A stretch of 64,000 nt of DNA from Mastigias papua (Eukaryota; Cnidaria; Scyphozoa; Rhizostomeae; Mastigiidae), in contig OZ025280.1 in assembly GCA_964019165.1 (NCBI GenBank), forward strand, positions 7,248,428-7,312,427, in the 5' to 3' direction. Each line of letters opens with the position of its first letter. The first letter of the stretch is position 1. A program made the position numbers and the translations under genes. Of this stretch, positions 12,883-26,453 are shown in pieces. The notes under the pieces are model-generated. The model made no database searches and was not told the DNA's origin. It was given only the letters and a program-made list of their open reading frames with translations.

Positions 12883-13331
12883 TCATGGACTCTTTAAGTA
12901 AATCCCATACACTTTTATTTCACAAAACACTAAATATCTAGATGATAGCGTGTTGGTTGGATGGCTATTTAGGCTGACGAACTGTCCTTCTAATTCTTGG
13001 CACGTAAAATTCTTCCTTTCTAAGTCTACTATCGTTGCATCTTTTTTGCAAATTGGGTTTATAGAAGTAGTTTTATTGTCACCAATATGTATATCAAAAG
13101 GGTTTAAGAAGTTTGAATGTTCACTGAGCACTGTTACATTAAAAACGACTGCCCTTTGGCCTAAGTCAACCATCCACCATGGATGTTTAGTATAAGTCGA
13201 ACAGAAGCTGCCTTGACACCCAGGCGATTCGTCTACTGGATATGTTGCTAGCCAACCGCCCATGACAGATGAGGCTGTCACTTCCTTACTTCTGGCAATG
13301 TCTCTTAATTCGTAAATTCTGTTCACAAATT
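12883..13331 (-). CDS. Fucolectin-type F5/8C (eel-fucolectin/tachylectin-4-like) domain, last exon of lectin gene 2
   Basis: Terminal exon of 449 bp, entered in phase 1 after a TTTTCATAG acceptor and ending at a TGA stop. It encodes NRIYELRDIARSKEVTASS, then TKHPWWMVDLGQRAVVFNVTV, then FDIHIGD, CKKDAT, LEGQFVSL and a C-terminal RYLVFCEIKVYGI. This order (VTASS, WW.VDLG, ..I.IG..., G.+VS, L.lCEv.Vy) is that of the fucolectin/tachylectin-4/pentraxin-1 family, a sugar-binding F5/8C relative. The arginine pair expected after the WW.VDLG strand for canonical fucose binding is not evident. It joins in phase to the EGF exon at 15977-15836. The product is probably secreted. Confidence 0.9.
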
Positions 13332-14004
13332 CTATGAAAAGAGGAATTATATCAAAGTAAACACGACCAAAGATTGATGAATTTCATAGAATTCGTAAAT
13401 AGCTTGAATTACCATGATATCACAATATTGTACAGCATTCCTTAACGAATAAACCGCCATTAAATTAAACAATACCTATCAAACTATAGCAGCACATGTT
13501 ATTGATGTGATGCCTCTATCATTTGCGAAAAATACAAGATGCCATGCTCATTTTGTAGAATAAAAATGAAAAGCAAAAGTTCTAATAGGTAATAGTAATA
13601 ATAGGTAGTAGGTTAGTTAGTATGATAATTCTAAATGATTATAACCAAGTTTGAATCGAAACGTATAGGAATTGTCTATGGTAGTTTCAATTTAATGGAA
13701 TCGTGGTAGAACTGTTTTTATAATGTAATTGTTATCATATTAGAATATCATTGGAATTGTCTATTATATACTGAGGAAATATTACAATGACAATCCTTTT
13801 CGTCCTCATCTTCAAATAAAGTTTACCATTGCACCCTATGTAGGTCTTTCGAATCGCTATTCGAACTGAAATATCGTTTTATTGCCTATAATTCTGGCAG
13901 CTGTATGTGGCTATGCCAAGGCTTGTGGGCTTGTGGGTTAAGCAAGGGGACTGACAATAGTGTGACCAGGCCTTTTCGTAAGACAGCTTGCACGAGTGAA
14001 CAAG

Positions 14005-14032
14005 CGCTCGCGCGATTTCTCTTGCGCGAGCG
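14005..14032. repeat. GC-rich perfect hairpin
   Basis: Nine-base arms CGCTCGCGC and GCGCGAGCG separated by a 10-base loop, in otherwise AT-rich DNA. No terminator or gene context is evident in this intron; it may be an internal palindrome of a mobile element. Confidence 0.8.
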
Positions 14033-14599
14033 ATCGCTCAGGTAAAGATATATACAATTATGTTCATTTCGGAAGAACATAAAGAACTACTTGGCCTTGG
14101 GCTTGGCTCATGATAAAAACCAACACATATTGCTAAAAGGTTTATGACAACAACATAACCCTGTTAGAAATCACCTGGATTTCAATGAAAATTAACCATT
14201 ATCATAATCCTAAATACACTCGCGCAATGCCTAAATATCCCGGTAAAATTCATTGAAAGCTGTAAATTGAGAGGAATCGCGCTATAAGTTGTTTGTAATC
14301 CGTAACTCTGAGTTTCAAAACTCATGTGTTTTGACTTTGAAATTGAATTGACAAAAAAACGCTTCTACAATGCCCTATTTTATCAAAAATGTGCATAAAA
14401 ATGCTGGGAAGTAGAAGTGGTGTAAGTTGATTTACATTATAACCCTGATATCGATCTGTAATTTTGGAAGAAAATCAATAGTAAAGTTGCCAAAATGTGT
14501 GAAAGTTGTCAACAAATGTATTTACCATCTGGGGTCGTCGCTGCTAGAATTTTTCCTATTCTTATTCATTTTACTTTCTTATTAATGCCTATGTAAATC

Positions 14600-14840
<241 letters not shown>

Positions 14841-14994
14841 TATATGAACTCAGTAGCTTGTGAATTACCAAATTACCAGGATTTATCCTTTTTCGGTGCA
14901 AACTGCAACATCATTATTATCAGAACCACCAGGAGACAACTAAAGCTTACGACAACCAGCTACAGGGTTCATTTACATAAATAAATAAATATAT

Positions 14995-15415
14995 AACATA
15001 TATGTATATATGTATATATGTATATATGTATATATGTATATATGTATATATGTATATATGTATATATGTATATATGTATATATGTATATATGTATATATG
15101 TATATATGTATATATGTATATATGTATATATGTATATATGTATATATGTATATAGGTATATATATATGTATATATGTATATATGTATATATGTATATATG
15201 TATATATGTATATATGTATATATGTATATATGTATATATGTATATATGTATATATGTATATATGTATATATGTATATAGGTATATAGGTATGTATATATG
15301 TATATATGTATATATGTATATATGTATATATGTATATATGTATATATGTATATATGTCTATATGTATATATGTATATATGTTTATATGTATATATGTATA
15401 TATGTATATATGTAT

Positions 15416-15420
<5 letters not shown>
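14995..15420. repeat. 8-bp satellite TATATGTA
   Basis: More than 400 bp of tandem TATATGTA with rare variants (TATAGGTA, TATGTCTA, TATGTTTA). All six frames stay open and read as 8-residue periodic peptides; these long open frames are artefacts. Confidence 0.98.

Positions 15421-15423
<3 letters not shown>

Positions 15424-15495
<72 letters not shown>
15424..15495. repeat. (TA)n microsatellite
   Basis: About 70 bp of pure TA directly following the 8-bp satellite; the two arrays are probably mutational relatives of one another. Confidence 0.97.
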
Positions 15496-15499
<4 letters not shown>

Positions 15500-15835
15500 C
15501 TATATTTATATCAGTATTTACATAGCATGTCACTTTATCTACAAACTTCATCTCTTTCCCTGACCCCTAATATCTGAGTTACTTTGAATTTGAAATCAAG
15601 AAACCATTACTCTGATCTCGCTCTGCACTTAAAACGTCTCTTTCTTGCATTGTTAGACCCATCGCTACAGGCCCTTCCGTCTACATAAGGAACTAAACAT
15701 ATCAAAGTCTCCCCAGCTGTCCATTTCAAGTTCAAACATGTTTGATGGCTAAGGTTTCCTGCAAACTTCTATAACTTCCTATATATTGTAGTTCTAACTC
15801 ATATTGAGAATAACACTGACTATTAAGTCACTCAC

Positions 15836-15977
15836 CTTTCAGTTGGCAGTACTGTTCGTATCTGATCTCGTGATATTTGGGACAAGTGATACATCGGTAT
15901 CCGGGGGATGTGCATGTGTCTCTGCAATACGTTGCAATACTGTTGCATGGATTAAGTGCTTGACATACCTTTCCAAT
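15836..15977 (-). CDS. EGF-like module, middle exon of lectin gene 2
   Basis: A 142-bp exon with a CTTTCCAG acceptor and a GTGAGT donor, phase 0 in and phase 1 out. It encodes IGKVCQALNPCNS, then TYCRDTCTSPGYRCITCPKY and ends YEQYCQLK. The closely spaced cysteines and the SPGYRC turn fit an EGF-like module. It links the PAN exon (phase 0 end) to the fucolectin exon (phase 1 start). It is too short and in the wrong frame to be seen as a simple open frame. Compared with the duplicate exon at 31725-31584, five of six changed codons are synonymous, which supports real coding constraint. Confidence 0.8.
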
Positions 15978-17570
15978 CTGGAAAGTAATTGCTTTGCAAT
16001 ATGAGGTTTGAATTATTCATCATTATAAGGAAGACATGTAGAGAAATGCTTGTTGTTCTTTTTCATTGATACGTAAGGTCGTCAATTTTTGATTCAGTCC
16101 CACTTTCCATTTCATAGTTTTCTATTTGGTGAGCATCGCTCAGTTGCTTTCATCCAGATACCTTAACCTAGTAAGAATCAAACTAATTTCTATTGATTGA
16201 CCTTTGAAATGTACTTGAATGCAAGCACTTTGGTTTTAGCAAAATAAGATTACCCTAAAGTAAATTAATTTAGTCCTCCTTTCTCGAACTGAAAAGGAAC
16301 TTTCTCCAGCTTGGTGTTTATTTTAGCAGTTATGCTCATTCTATGTTTGCGCAGGCAATCACTCCAACCGATGTTCAGCATGTAATACCACACCATTAGC
16401 AAATCTATTCCATGCGTTTCTTATTTTCTGTTTATCATCAGTGGTAAAGTCAACTCAAGATATGGTTAAGTATGATTTTCAAGTGACATTAACGATTAAG
16501 TTTTTTCCTATGACTTCTGGCTCTTCCTTTCTCAGGGATAACCACAAGGAATGGTATAACTCCATGTGCACTGGCCCCGCGTTTCTTCCTCTCCAGTTTA
16601 AATACTTGCTTGTCATCCTAAAGCAAATTCCTCTATTAAGTTTCATCATAGCCAACCACTGCTCTTGCAGCTGGCTAATTTCCTCTTCGAATGAGTGTGG
16701 AAGAGGTACATTTATTTCAGAAGAGTGGATCATATAAGGATTTTCACTGATTGAAGAGGAATTAATGCAGAGAAGCATCACTACAAGGGGGTGTCGGAAG
16801 TTATAAGGAAAATTGGTCCTTGAATTTCTCAAATTTTTTTAGTGAAAAACATGACAAACTATGTAAAAAATAAAGACAAACAGTTAACGGAAGGAATTCA
16901 AATTAATTTGTTTAAATAATTCTAACCAAAAGGGCACGTTTAGTGTGGAATCGTGAACCAACTAGTGTGGAAGTATAAGGACCTGCTTGGGAATGTCCCC
17001 ACTAGTTCACAAGGTAAAAGATCCACTGGGTTTGTTCTTTTAGTAGCTCATGAAAGTTGAGGAGCAATCTGATATTGGTATTCCTAATGATCTATCTATA
17101 AGCTTCTCCACTTTATTCTTACTGTCATGGCTGCAAAATAGCCCAATGCGCGGAACGTTATTGATTTGACAAAGTGGGGGACATTTCATGGGGCTAGTAA
17201 AACTTCTATATTGCCCTTTTATACCCCCTTAGCAACTGTCCTTTGTTAAACAACGTAAGCCGTTTGCTTTATATGCCCTCATAAACATCACCTTATCTGA
17301 TATCAAGGAATCAACAGTACATCAGACCTATAAGGACAATTTCTGTATCTGTTCTGCAATAAAATGCATTGAGAGGGCAATGTGATACAAAAGTTAGAGT
17401 GTGCCAGCAGAATGACTCAATTTTATAGAAAAGCTAAAATCTCTGCGTAAGTTTGATAGGGTGATTCCAGGCATCAACAAGATATTCATAATTTCTTACA
17501 TCAGCTTCAAATCACACATTTTCTTTTAAATTTTGTGAAATTCTTGAACTGACAAATTGCTGGCAATAAT

Positions 17571-17830
17571 ATGACATGATATGATATGATATGATATGAT
17601 ATGATATGATATGATATGATATGATATGATATGATATGATATGATATGATATGATATGATATGATATGATATGATATGATATGATATGATATGATATGAT
17701 ATGATATGATATGATATGATATGATTGATATGATATGATATGATATGATATGATATGATATGGTATGATATGATATGATATATGGTGCGATATGATGTGA
17801 TATGATATGATATGGCATGACATGATATAA
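17571..17830. repeat. (ATATG)n pentanucleotide microsatellite
   Basis: About 250 bp of tandem ATATG with some variants at the right end. It lies in the intron just downstream of the PAN exon of gene 2. A shorter array of the same unit sits at the matching place in unit 2 (33280-33513), so it predates the duplication. Confidence 0.97.
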
Positions 17831-18004
17831 TATGAGATTATATGACCTGCTATCATTTGATTTGATATCATATCATATGCTTTGATATAATCTGATAGGG
17901 TATTATTTGATATGATTAGGGATGATATGATTTGATACAATCCAATATCATGTAATAAGATATGTGTTACACAATGAAATAAAGGAAATTAAACAGCAAC
18001 TCAC

Positions 18005-18313
18005 GTTTTTTGTTCTATAATTAGTGGCCATATATGTAAATCCCACTCTTTCAGTCATATCTCCAGAATTGCTTGTTTCATTCAGTTTACTGTTAACTTC
18101 ACATATTTTCATGTCATCTGAATAGTTAATGGATTTGCATTGAAGCTCATCATAGCACATTGTTTTACACTCATCATATTCCATTCTATGATAAGTTGCA
18201 ATGGTGCTATTATGTAAAGCAAATCCGACAACCTTTGTAGTGAAATCAAAGCTACTCTCATCTATGCATGCCAATCTGACAATCCAACATTGTACCATTG
18301 GCGTCATCATCAC
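18005..18313 (-). CDS. PAN/apple domain, exon of lectin gene 2
   Basis: A 309-bp exon (103 codons, phase 0 to 0) with a TAGTTTTCAG acceptor and a GTGAGT donor. It encodes VQCWIVRLACIDES, KVVGFALHNSTIATYHRMEY, then DECKTMCYDELQCKSINY and MKICEVNSKLNET, ending YMATNYRTKN. The spacing C...C.....C.S.NY......C is the PAN/apple signature. Splicing to the EGF exon and then the fucolectin exon gives about 300 codons in a single frame. The upstream exon with the signal peptide was not found, although ATG codons lie at the very start of this exon. It is nearly identical to 34881-34573. Confidence 0.85.
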
Positions 18314-18464
18314 CTGAAAACTAGATGGAAGAACTTTCTTCGGCTGTTGCTATAAAGCGTTTAAAGTAATGAATTACTGCTGTATACAGTACTAACTATC
18401 CCGCAATATTGCATGGTAGACGGAATTAAATTTAACTGATAGCACATTGAAAGAAGTACTCTCG

Positions 18465-19060
18465 GAAGTGAGGATCACTATTTAGTTAACTTTTGCTAGT
18501 AAAGAAGGCTTGATGTATCAACAAATCTTTATAGGGCACAGGTGTGCAACGTATGGCTAATGCCTGCGTTGTGGATTGACAGCTGAATTGGCTCATGACT
18601 TACGGTGAACAATTCTAATCAGTAGTCAATCCTAAGCAAAATAATACTGCAAATTTTTGACTGTAATGTTTCAATGTTTCCTGATGAAGTGTGTACTGGT
18701 AAGCAACGCACTTTCTAATGAAAAGAACCCTACACCTACTTAACAATCTTTGAATCGCGGCTCACTAGTTAGTTTGCTTTTGTAGGTTAAAACAAGCTGG
18801 ATGTTTGAAAACTCTTCTTAGATGAGATGGGATTGAAGCGTATGGCTTGTGTCCTCACTGTGGATGGACAGCTTTGTTGTCGCATAATTTCTGAACAGTT
18901 CCATTCAGCAAGCAGTTCAAAGCAACATACAGTGGTTTAGCTATAATCCCATGAATATGTCACTGTAATGAATCTAGGTTCCCTGCCGAATGGTGGCCTG
19001 GTAGTGACTTACTTACTAATGAGAAGAATCTTGCACCTACTGCGCGGACTATTAAGAAGT
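18465..19060. repeat. Diverged internal tandem repeat, two copies of about 290 bp
   Basis: The segment 18465-18740 (a TAGTTAACTTTTG, CAACGTATGGC, TTGTGGATTGACAGCT, TGATGAAGTGTG series) recurs in diverged form at 18757-19045 (TAGTTTGCTTTTG, GCGTATGGC, TGTGGATGGACAGCT). Unit 2 of the segmental duplication has a single copy (35035-35290). No exon recognised; it may hold the 5' region of lectin gene 2. Confidence 0.65.
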
Positions 19061-21239
19061 GAAATACAGCCCTTTAACAAACCTTTACATTTGTACAATA
19101 TTTGTTTTTGAGAAGTTGGTGTATGGAAGTATGGTGAACAGCGAAGTCTCATTAGATGATCTAACGATTCTATACTTAAGAAAATATGCTTTCAGTATTA
19201 TAGTACTACTGAATGAGGTTAAAATGCTAAAGCTTTAGAGGATCATTCTGTACAGACTTCCCTCTGTAAGACTGTTTAATGCTGCTAAAAGCAACTGCTG
19301 TGTAGAAGTTTTCACAAGAAAACTCGATACTGCACTGTAATATTGGTGCAGCTAGAAACTAAACGAAATTCACTCTGCTATTGCCCAAGTGACTAACAAA
19401 TCTTTTTCTTGCATCTGGCACAAGGCAATACTTGCTATCTAAGAATAATAATTAGCATCAATCTCTTCAATCCTATGCCAAACATATGTTTTACATTTTT
19501 CCGTGCGAGATGTATTGATGTTAATGAAAATTTAATGTAGTTGATGTCATTTTGAGAAATATATGCTATTTGCTCTGTATTGTTCTGTTTGATAAATAAA
19601 GACTAACAAGCTTGAAATAATAACAGTTTCTTTTTTAATTTCCTTGCAGCGATATACATGCCATTGTCTAGTCTTCCCATGTTTTCCTGTTGATGTGATG
19701 TTTAGAAGTGATTTCAGTCAAGAGCTTTCGACAAATAACCTCTTGTTATATATGTTCCATTCAAGATAGCAAGAGATGGTTAGTCTGATAAATTATTAAA
19801 TAGTGTAGCAAATGCCGATGATTCAATTCTAATTGTCTATTCTATTTTATGCTATTTATCAAGCACTGAGAGTATCACTTAATGATTACTCTCTAGTCCG
19901 CAACAGACATCAACCCCCCTCCCGACTATTTATTTGTTCATAAAATGCAAGACAGGACAATCTTATTACAAACTATCCTGCTTATCGATTTTGAATCAAG
20001 AGGATATTTTTCCAACTAGAGCCAGGATTGTCCCGTTAATGTACCTCATGGTAACTGTTTATTGTTTTGACAACAAGTTTGCATGAAATGAGTGATTGCT
20101 TTTAGAGTCACTGCAAACGCTGCAAAAAGTTATGCCGATGATGATGACATACTGAGCGAAGAGTATAGACATCATTTTTAGTATGTTTGAAAATACGTAA
20201 GAAAAGCAATAACGTATTTTTCAAACTGCAGAGGTTTCATATCTAATGCACATGTTTTAGCTTTCTCTCCACCCCCACCTACAATAGTCCACCGTGGAAA
20301 TTTTCCAGCCCCCCCCCCCGGCTTACTGCGACAACCGCTTATAACTGTAAGATTTTGTTGAATCCTCCCGTTTACGGCCATCCCCTTCTATTCAGGACTG
20401 GAGAGTACCTGTCGATTCAGGTCTATTACCTGCAAGCACGGCTATTGATATGTAAAATTAGTGTATCTGCAGTGACTATTTGCAAGGTCAGATGCAGTGG
20501 CATAACCGACATAGGTTCGGGTGATGTTAAGGGGCAGGTCTTTTGCATTTGTTGTTGTTAAAGTTGTTTTTAATAAGACGATACTCCTAATTCACATGTC
20601 ACCACTTACTGTTTTTTCACTTTTACTCACAACAGTCCATAAATTTATCTAGATCGGGGAAAAACTGTAAGCTTGAAGAGGCCTACAAACAAAATATTCT
20701 AAAGGCTTCTATGTTATGCTGTTACACCACTGGCCAGAAACCCTCTCTTTGCATTATCAGAATTGCCAGACACTTGGGACGGGAGGTCATGTCACCACAT
20801 ATGACTACCTAAGGCATGTTATCTGTTTTCCGTAGTTTTAATCAAAGATTAATTTAACTTGCCCAACAGACACGGACGTCGATCAGTGGCAAAACTTTGA
20901 ATTTGTTGGGTCAAAGATGGTCAATATGTCACTAAACAAAAAAATTGTTCTTTTCGAGTCTTTAAGGTGGCAAAAAACCTAAAGCCGATATCATCCACAA
21001 CTAATTCCATTGACACCCGAACATTCCTTATTTGCTCTGGATAACGTTTAATTTGATGCTAAAAACACCCACCTCCTATTTCGTATGAGACTGCAAGTAA
21101 ATTAGTCCTAGTTATAAAAAACTCAACTCATGGGCCATTTTAGATAATGGGCATGATTATTTTACGTTTCTTCATAAAGTACACTTTGAAACACAGCCCA
21201 GAACCAATGAATGAAGTGACCCTTTTCTAGAATTTTTGC
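19061..21239. other. Upstream region of lectin gene 2 and spacer between duplicate units
   Basis: Similar to about 35310-36300 and then 37950-37990 of unit 2 up to 20760, then single-copy spacer to about 21240. A run of about ten C at 20312-20321 is present. I could not identify the signal-peptide exon expected for lectin gene 2. Confidence 0.45.
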
Positions 21240-24133
21240 AGAATTATAGAGTAAATAGTGCGATTTGTTGCGTAAATGTATGGAATCAAAGCACAAATTA
21301 CGCCATTTTAAAGAGAAGTGCGTACAGAGAGAATGAAGCAATCGCAGATGCGTGTGTTCTTAAGAAGACGGAGAGGATCATTTATTGTTGGACTGAAGGT
21401 GCAAACACATATCTACAAAAGCATGCCATTACATCTGTCTTATAGCAAACAATTACATGAGAAACATTGGACTTAAATCAGATAAGAATTAAGAAAAATT
21501 TAAGAAACACAGGCAAGCTGAAGTTCAAAATTAAACTCGAAAAGTCTGTTTTTGAGAGAAAATTTTTTATTGAAATGGATAAAAATTACAAAAAAGGTCC
21601 GTCCTTCAAATGATTTTAACTAAAAATTTTATTTCTCGATTCACAGTTGCCTTGCTGCTATAGGAAATTTCAAGAATTTTCAAAAACGGTTAGGCTGAAT
21701 TTTACAAAGAATCAAGAAACATCCAGCCTGAAAGTAGGGACAGGTCTAGGAAAATACTTGAGTGTAGCTTTCATCTAGAAAATAATATGGTCAAAAGGTT
21801 GCTTGGTGTTGTAAATAGCAGTGGCGGATTGAGAATAACATCTACTATGGGCTAATCATGACGAGTATAGGCATGATGGCCGTGGTTAGTTTGGAAGTAA
21901 GCTTTATGGAATGAAATTATAGAGCGAAACTTTTTGATGATCAATCCCATATATATGCTACCAAGTTTACCAACCCTCTTCTAACAATTTTCCACAAGAT
22001 TTTGAAGATTTTCAGTAACTGATGAGATGGCTCTGCTAATCTGGTATTAGTTCAAAGTTCAAAATAGCAAATCATTTTCAAGTAAGCACTGGTAGTCCTT
22101 TACCAACACGGAGACTTAATTCGTGTACCGTGCAGTTATGTCGAACCAAATCAATTCGCAGACTTCAGGCTTTCTGATACTGCACAAGTAACTGAATCGG
22201 CTCAAGTAATAACGTGTAAACTAGTCCTGAGAGTCGCTCACTGCAAACAACAAATGCAAATAGGGTCCTAGAGATGCAAGCGTCTGTAACTTCTAACTAT
22301 GTTTTTTAAGCTGGATACAAACCAGAAGTCCCATGCATCAAAATTAACAGTATAAAAGATTGCAATATGTATTCATATTCCACCTCATGCATTCGTTACA
22401 AGCTAGGTATGATACTATACATGGCTCACCACTCTTGTAATCTGAGGATGTAATTGCTGTTACCTATATTCGTCTAACTTTTAAGCTGTCTTCACCCATA
22501 ATTCGCTCCTCTGTCTTCACACATAATTCCAAAAACATCTAGAGCTGATTCAAAATAGCAATTTGGCACCAATTTTGGTAAACAACTCGTACTTGATGAA
22601 CTCGGATGAAATCTCCGGTATGTTGTCCTGGTTCTAGATGCTTCTTAGCAATCTTCTATCATTGCGTGCATTTTACTTGCTGGAATGCACCAAAAGACGT
22701 ATCGGGTATAAAATAAAATCATGTTTTAGAGACAAAGGTATTCTGAACCCTCATGGTCGTAGAATACTCAGTTTGAATGCGGCTTAAAGCTTCCATGAAA
22801 AATTTACTGGCAGCACTTGGCTAAAGAATTTGTTTAGTATCCAAACATTTGCTAGTATCTTCGTCACAAAAACAATTAATATTACGAGCACCCGAGCCAG
22901 TAGGATGCACTGTTACAACACTTTGCATTTACATACCAGGGGCTCAGAATATTCATTGTTTTGTGATCAAGATACTACCAAACGATTGGACCCTGGATGA
23001 CTTGCTGCATCTCATGCAGTCAGTAAATGTTTCAAGGACGGTTTGACCCCAGGTTAAATTAAGTATTCTACAGACCACGGGGCTCGGAATATCCTTTGTC
23101 TCTTAGTGGAGATCCTGACAAATGATTGGACACCTTATACATATTTCGGTCAAAGGTAGTCAACAAATACATACAGACGCTCTGTTGACATTTGCTTTCT
23201 ATGTTTTGCCACTTTTGCCAACCTAAAAGAGCTCTGATGCTTGAAAAGTTTTCTTTGTAGTATCCGTTTTGTAAACTTCTCTCTGGTTTAAGGCAGGATC
23301 ACCACAAAAATTCACGGATCTGCAATTTCCAATTAATCTCTTCATATCGTAATTATTACTACCGGTCTTTTACAAGCACCACGTGTAGGCCTTCCAAAGG
23401 TTGAAATTTCTCAAAGTTAAACCCTAGTTGACCAAGCCAATTGTTTTTGGCTTTGACTTTAACTCTCCCTGTGAATCTCAATGTCCCTCAACAATGCTGG
23501 ATGCCAAATATATGCACTAGAGTGGGGTACTGGGTGGCACACACACAAAGTGCTTGCTTGGCATTTAATCACTATGAAGAATAATTAAACCATGGTGGTA
23601 TAATAAACGAATTACATTAATAAATGAATGACCTAGAAGATGGAAAGAAATTAATTAGACGCTGGGAATAAACTAGTGAGGTGTTCTACTCTAGATTGCA
23701 CATTATGAACTAAGGTCTGTCTGGTTCATTTATCATTTTTATCTTATGTTGTAGGTGGTTTCTCATTTTTTTGTTTTTTGTTTTGTGTTTTCCTCTTTAC
23801 ATTATTGTTTATTACTAGTAGGGGGGCTCCCTCTCGATTAGTTTAAACTATTTAGGGAGCTCCTCTTTAGTCAATTCAACTATTTTAAGTGTATTTTGTT
23901 AAATGTGTTAATTTATTGTTGTTGTATTAAATTGCCTTTTTAGCTATAACTATGGATTAATTTGTATTTGAGTTGAGTTGATAAAATCAGAATTGAATTG
24001 AAGTGAAAATAACAAAACTACACTAATCTAGAGTGCGACTATGCTAAAACCTAAACTAAAAGCAGAATCTAAAAGTAACTGTATTACAATGTATAGATAG
24101 GCCTCTTTTAAGTGAAAGATTATAATATCCTTA

Positions 24134-24330
24134 TGCCCGGCGCACACTTGAGCTATCAGCTCAGCTGAGCGGCATTCGTGACTGTTTGCGTAAGCTGTTT
24201 CCTCAAGTGTGCGGTGACCGATTGTGTGATTTTCTTCACTCGAGCCGTTAGCGCAGGATGTTCAACATGTTGGATAATTTCCTCCACGAGTGAACATTTC
24301 CTCACAGTGTGCGCGCGCCCTGAGCTATTA
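24134..24330 (+). repeat. Left long terminal inverted repeat of Harbinger 1
   Basis: Pairs with 27420-27615 over nearly its whole length with few differences. It starts TGCCCGGCGCACACTTGAGC, contains the palindromic AGCTCAGCTGAGC and ends CCCTGAGCTATTA. The start codon of the MADF gene lies 34 bp inside the repeat end. Confidence 0.93.
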
Positions 24331-24363
24331 CCTCAGTTAACTAGGCAAATTGTTCCACTCAAG

Positions 24364-26453
24364 ATGGCGAATAATAGCTCAATCGTTACTGAGGCGCTGC
24401 TAGAAGACAAATTAGCAGATTTTTGGCCAGATTTTCCCTGTCTCTATGACGTCAGATGTTCCGATTTCAAGAACCGAGAGTTGCGGGATAAAGCCCTACA
24501 AGAGCTGGCCGAAAAACTTGGAACAACATGTAAGTTAATTTTTGACCTTATGGCTGGTAGGCCTAAAACTTTTTGTTACAACTACCATATTCTCAATATC
24601 CCAAACATATCTTAGCCCCATGTCTTAAGTTTTTTCCTCATGTTTCTTGGAGTCAAATGCTACCCCTCCTTATTTTGCTGAAAACCTGGAATCAGCCAGT
24701 CTTCTTCGAAGAATTAAATACTTGTACTTGACATGCAGATCAAATTTATTATAGATGAGTGGGTCAAAGCAAAAATCAGGGCTCTAAGAAACAGCTTTTG
24801 TAAAGCCATGAAGCCCCCTCCCAGTGGAAGTGCAAGACGAAACCCCACAAAACGCACTCAGTGGCTGCTGGAAAAACTACAGTTTTTAACCCCTTACGTG
24901 GCAATACGAAAATCAATTTCAAATATCGATTTGGTAAGTATGTGTTCAGGTAAAGCATGAAGTTAATTGATGACCATATTAATGAAAATTTTATTTAACT
25001 AATGACAATATGTATCCCCATATAGAAATTGTGACTAATTAACTATATCATGTTGCCATGGTACACATCCATCAGTATTAAAATAAGTTGTCAAAAGTTC
25101 TCTTTGGAGTTTTGCATCTCTTGGTGCATTGCGGATGATAGTTGGTTGCATGCTGTTCAAAACTTGGTTGTTTCTCCAGTCTCCTTGCACTATCGTATGA
25201 TCAGCATTCTCCTGATCCACAGGTGATAGGTAACTTACTCTGTTCTTCTTTATCATTAAATTGTGTAAACAACAAGCTGCAAATATTATGTCTGTGACTC
25301 TCTCAGGTGAAAGCTTAATTGTTGTCAGAAATACCCTCCACCTATGAGCTAAAATCCCAAAGGCATTTTCAACGACTCTACGTGCCCGTGACAATCTGTA
25401 ATTGAATATGCGTTGTTCTTTTGTTAAATTACGATGAGGGTATGGCTTCATAAGTTGGGCATTCAAAGGAAATGCATCATCCCCAACAACATGGTGTGAT
25501 ATCTTGGTAGACATCCCTTGCAATGCAATTGCATCAGGAAGATCTAAATAATTTTTTTCTAGTGCTTTTTTTAGCAGTGAATCAGCAAATACACTAGCAT
25601 CTCCTGCTCTGCCAGCTGCCCCTACATCAACATAAGTGAATCTGTAGTTTGCATCAACCATCGCCAACAAGATTACACTGAAAAAGTGCTTATAGTTAAA
25701 GAACTCAGAGCCTGTATCTGATGGTTGTTGAATAGCTACGTGTTTGCCATCTATAGCCCCTAAACAGCATGGATAATTCCATTTGCTATTAAATTCTGCT
25801 GCGATTTGTTGCCAGTCTTCTTTATTACTTGGGGTCTGAAAATGAAACATTTGTTTGATTTTTAGCAATCCTGTGCTGGTGGTAGTACCCCATCAACTGA
25901 GATGAGCATTGAAAATGACGTTGACGATGATGATGATGATGATGATGCTAACTATTCTGAACGTGATGATGATGCCCCTTTACCACCATCCCAAAGAAGC
26001 CTAGTCAATGAAGCAAGGCAAAGCTGTGATAAAGGGCCTGGAGTACATAGACAGGAGCCGATAAGAAGAGCAAAAGCATCCCGAAGGAGACAGGCAGAAG
26101 AAGAGTACACACTTATTAAGTCATTAACACAGTCTATGGAAAATAGACACAAAAGAAAGAAGACAGAAAAGAAAACTGAGACTATTTTTGAAGCCTTTGG
26201 AAACTATGTAGCAAAGGCACTATCTGAGTTAGACAGCCAAACAAGTCACCTAGCTCAGAATAAAATCAGCAACATTATTTTTCAGGCTCAAGCTGGGCTA
26301 CTAAGCCAGGAAATTCCAACTCAAAGAGTCCAATCCCAGCCCCAGAGACACTACTTCCAATCTATCATGCAACCTGCTCCTGGTATGTCAACAAGCAGCC
26401 CTCAACCTGCCATCTATGGGCAGAGTACTGCTTCCTACAGAGACGACTTTTGA
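24364..26453 (+). CDS. Harbinger 1 MADF-domain DNA-binding protein
   Basis: Three exons in phase: 24364-24529, 24755-24933 and 25866-26453, giving 310 residues. The start ATGGCGAATAAT lies just inside the left terminal repeat. Residues about 10-115 form a MADF domain: LLEDKLADFWPDF, CLYDVRCSDF, RDKALQELAEKLGTTYE, then KAKIRALRNSFCK, TQWLLEKLQFLTPYV. An acidic run of nine aspartates follows (around residue 133), and a polar Q/S/P-rich tail. In this superfamily such Myb/MADF-type proteins bind the element ends and help bring the transposase to the nucleus. Intron 2 encloses the main transposase exon, which lies on the other strand. Exon joins are inferred from splice consensus and phase. Confidence 0.85.

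Noticed and set aside
14969..15577. Several overlapping open frames of 75-192 codons on both strands
   Set aside because: They all lie in the TA and TATATGTA arrays; an 8-bp repeat with no stop is open in every frame and reads as an 8-residue periodic peptide.
16479..16832. 117-codon minus-strand frame with a glutamate-rich segment
   Set aside because: The duplicate at 32178-32441 has stop codons in the same frame, so it is most likely non-coding intron sequence.
17507..17940. Open frames rich in SYHII
   Set aside because: They are produced by the (ATATG)n microsatellite and have no gene-like flanks; only the PAN exon to the right is real.
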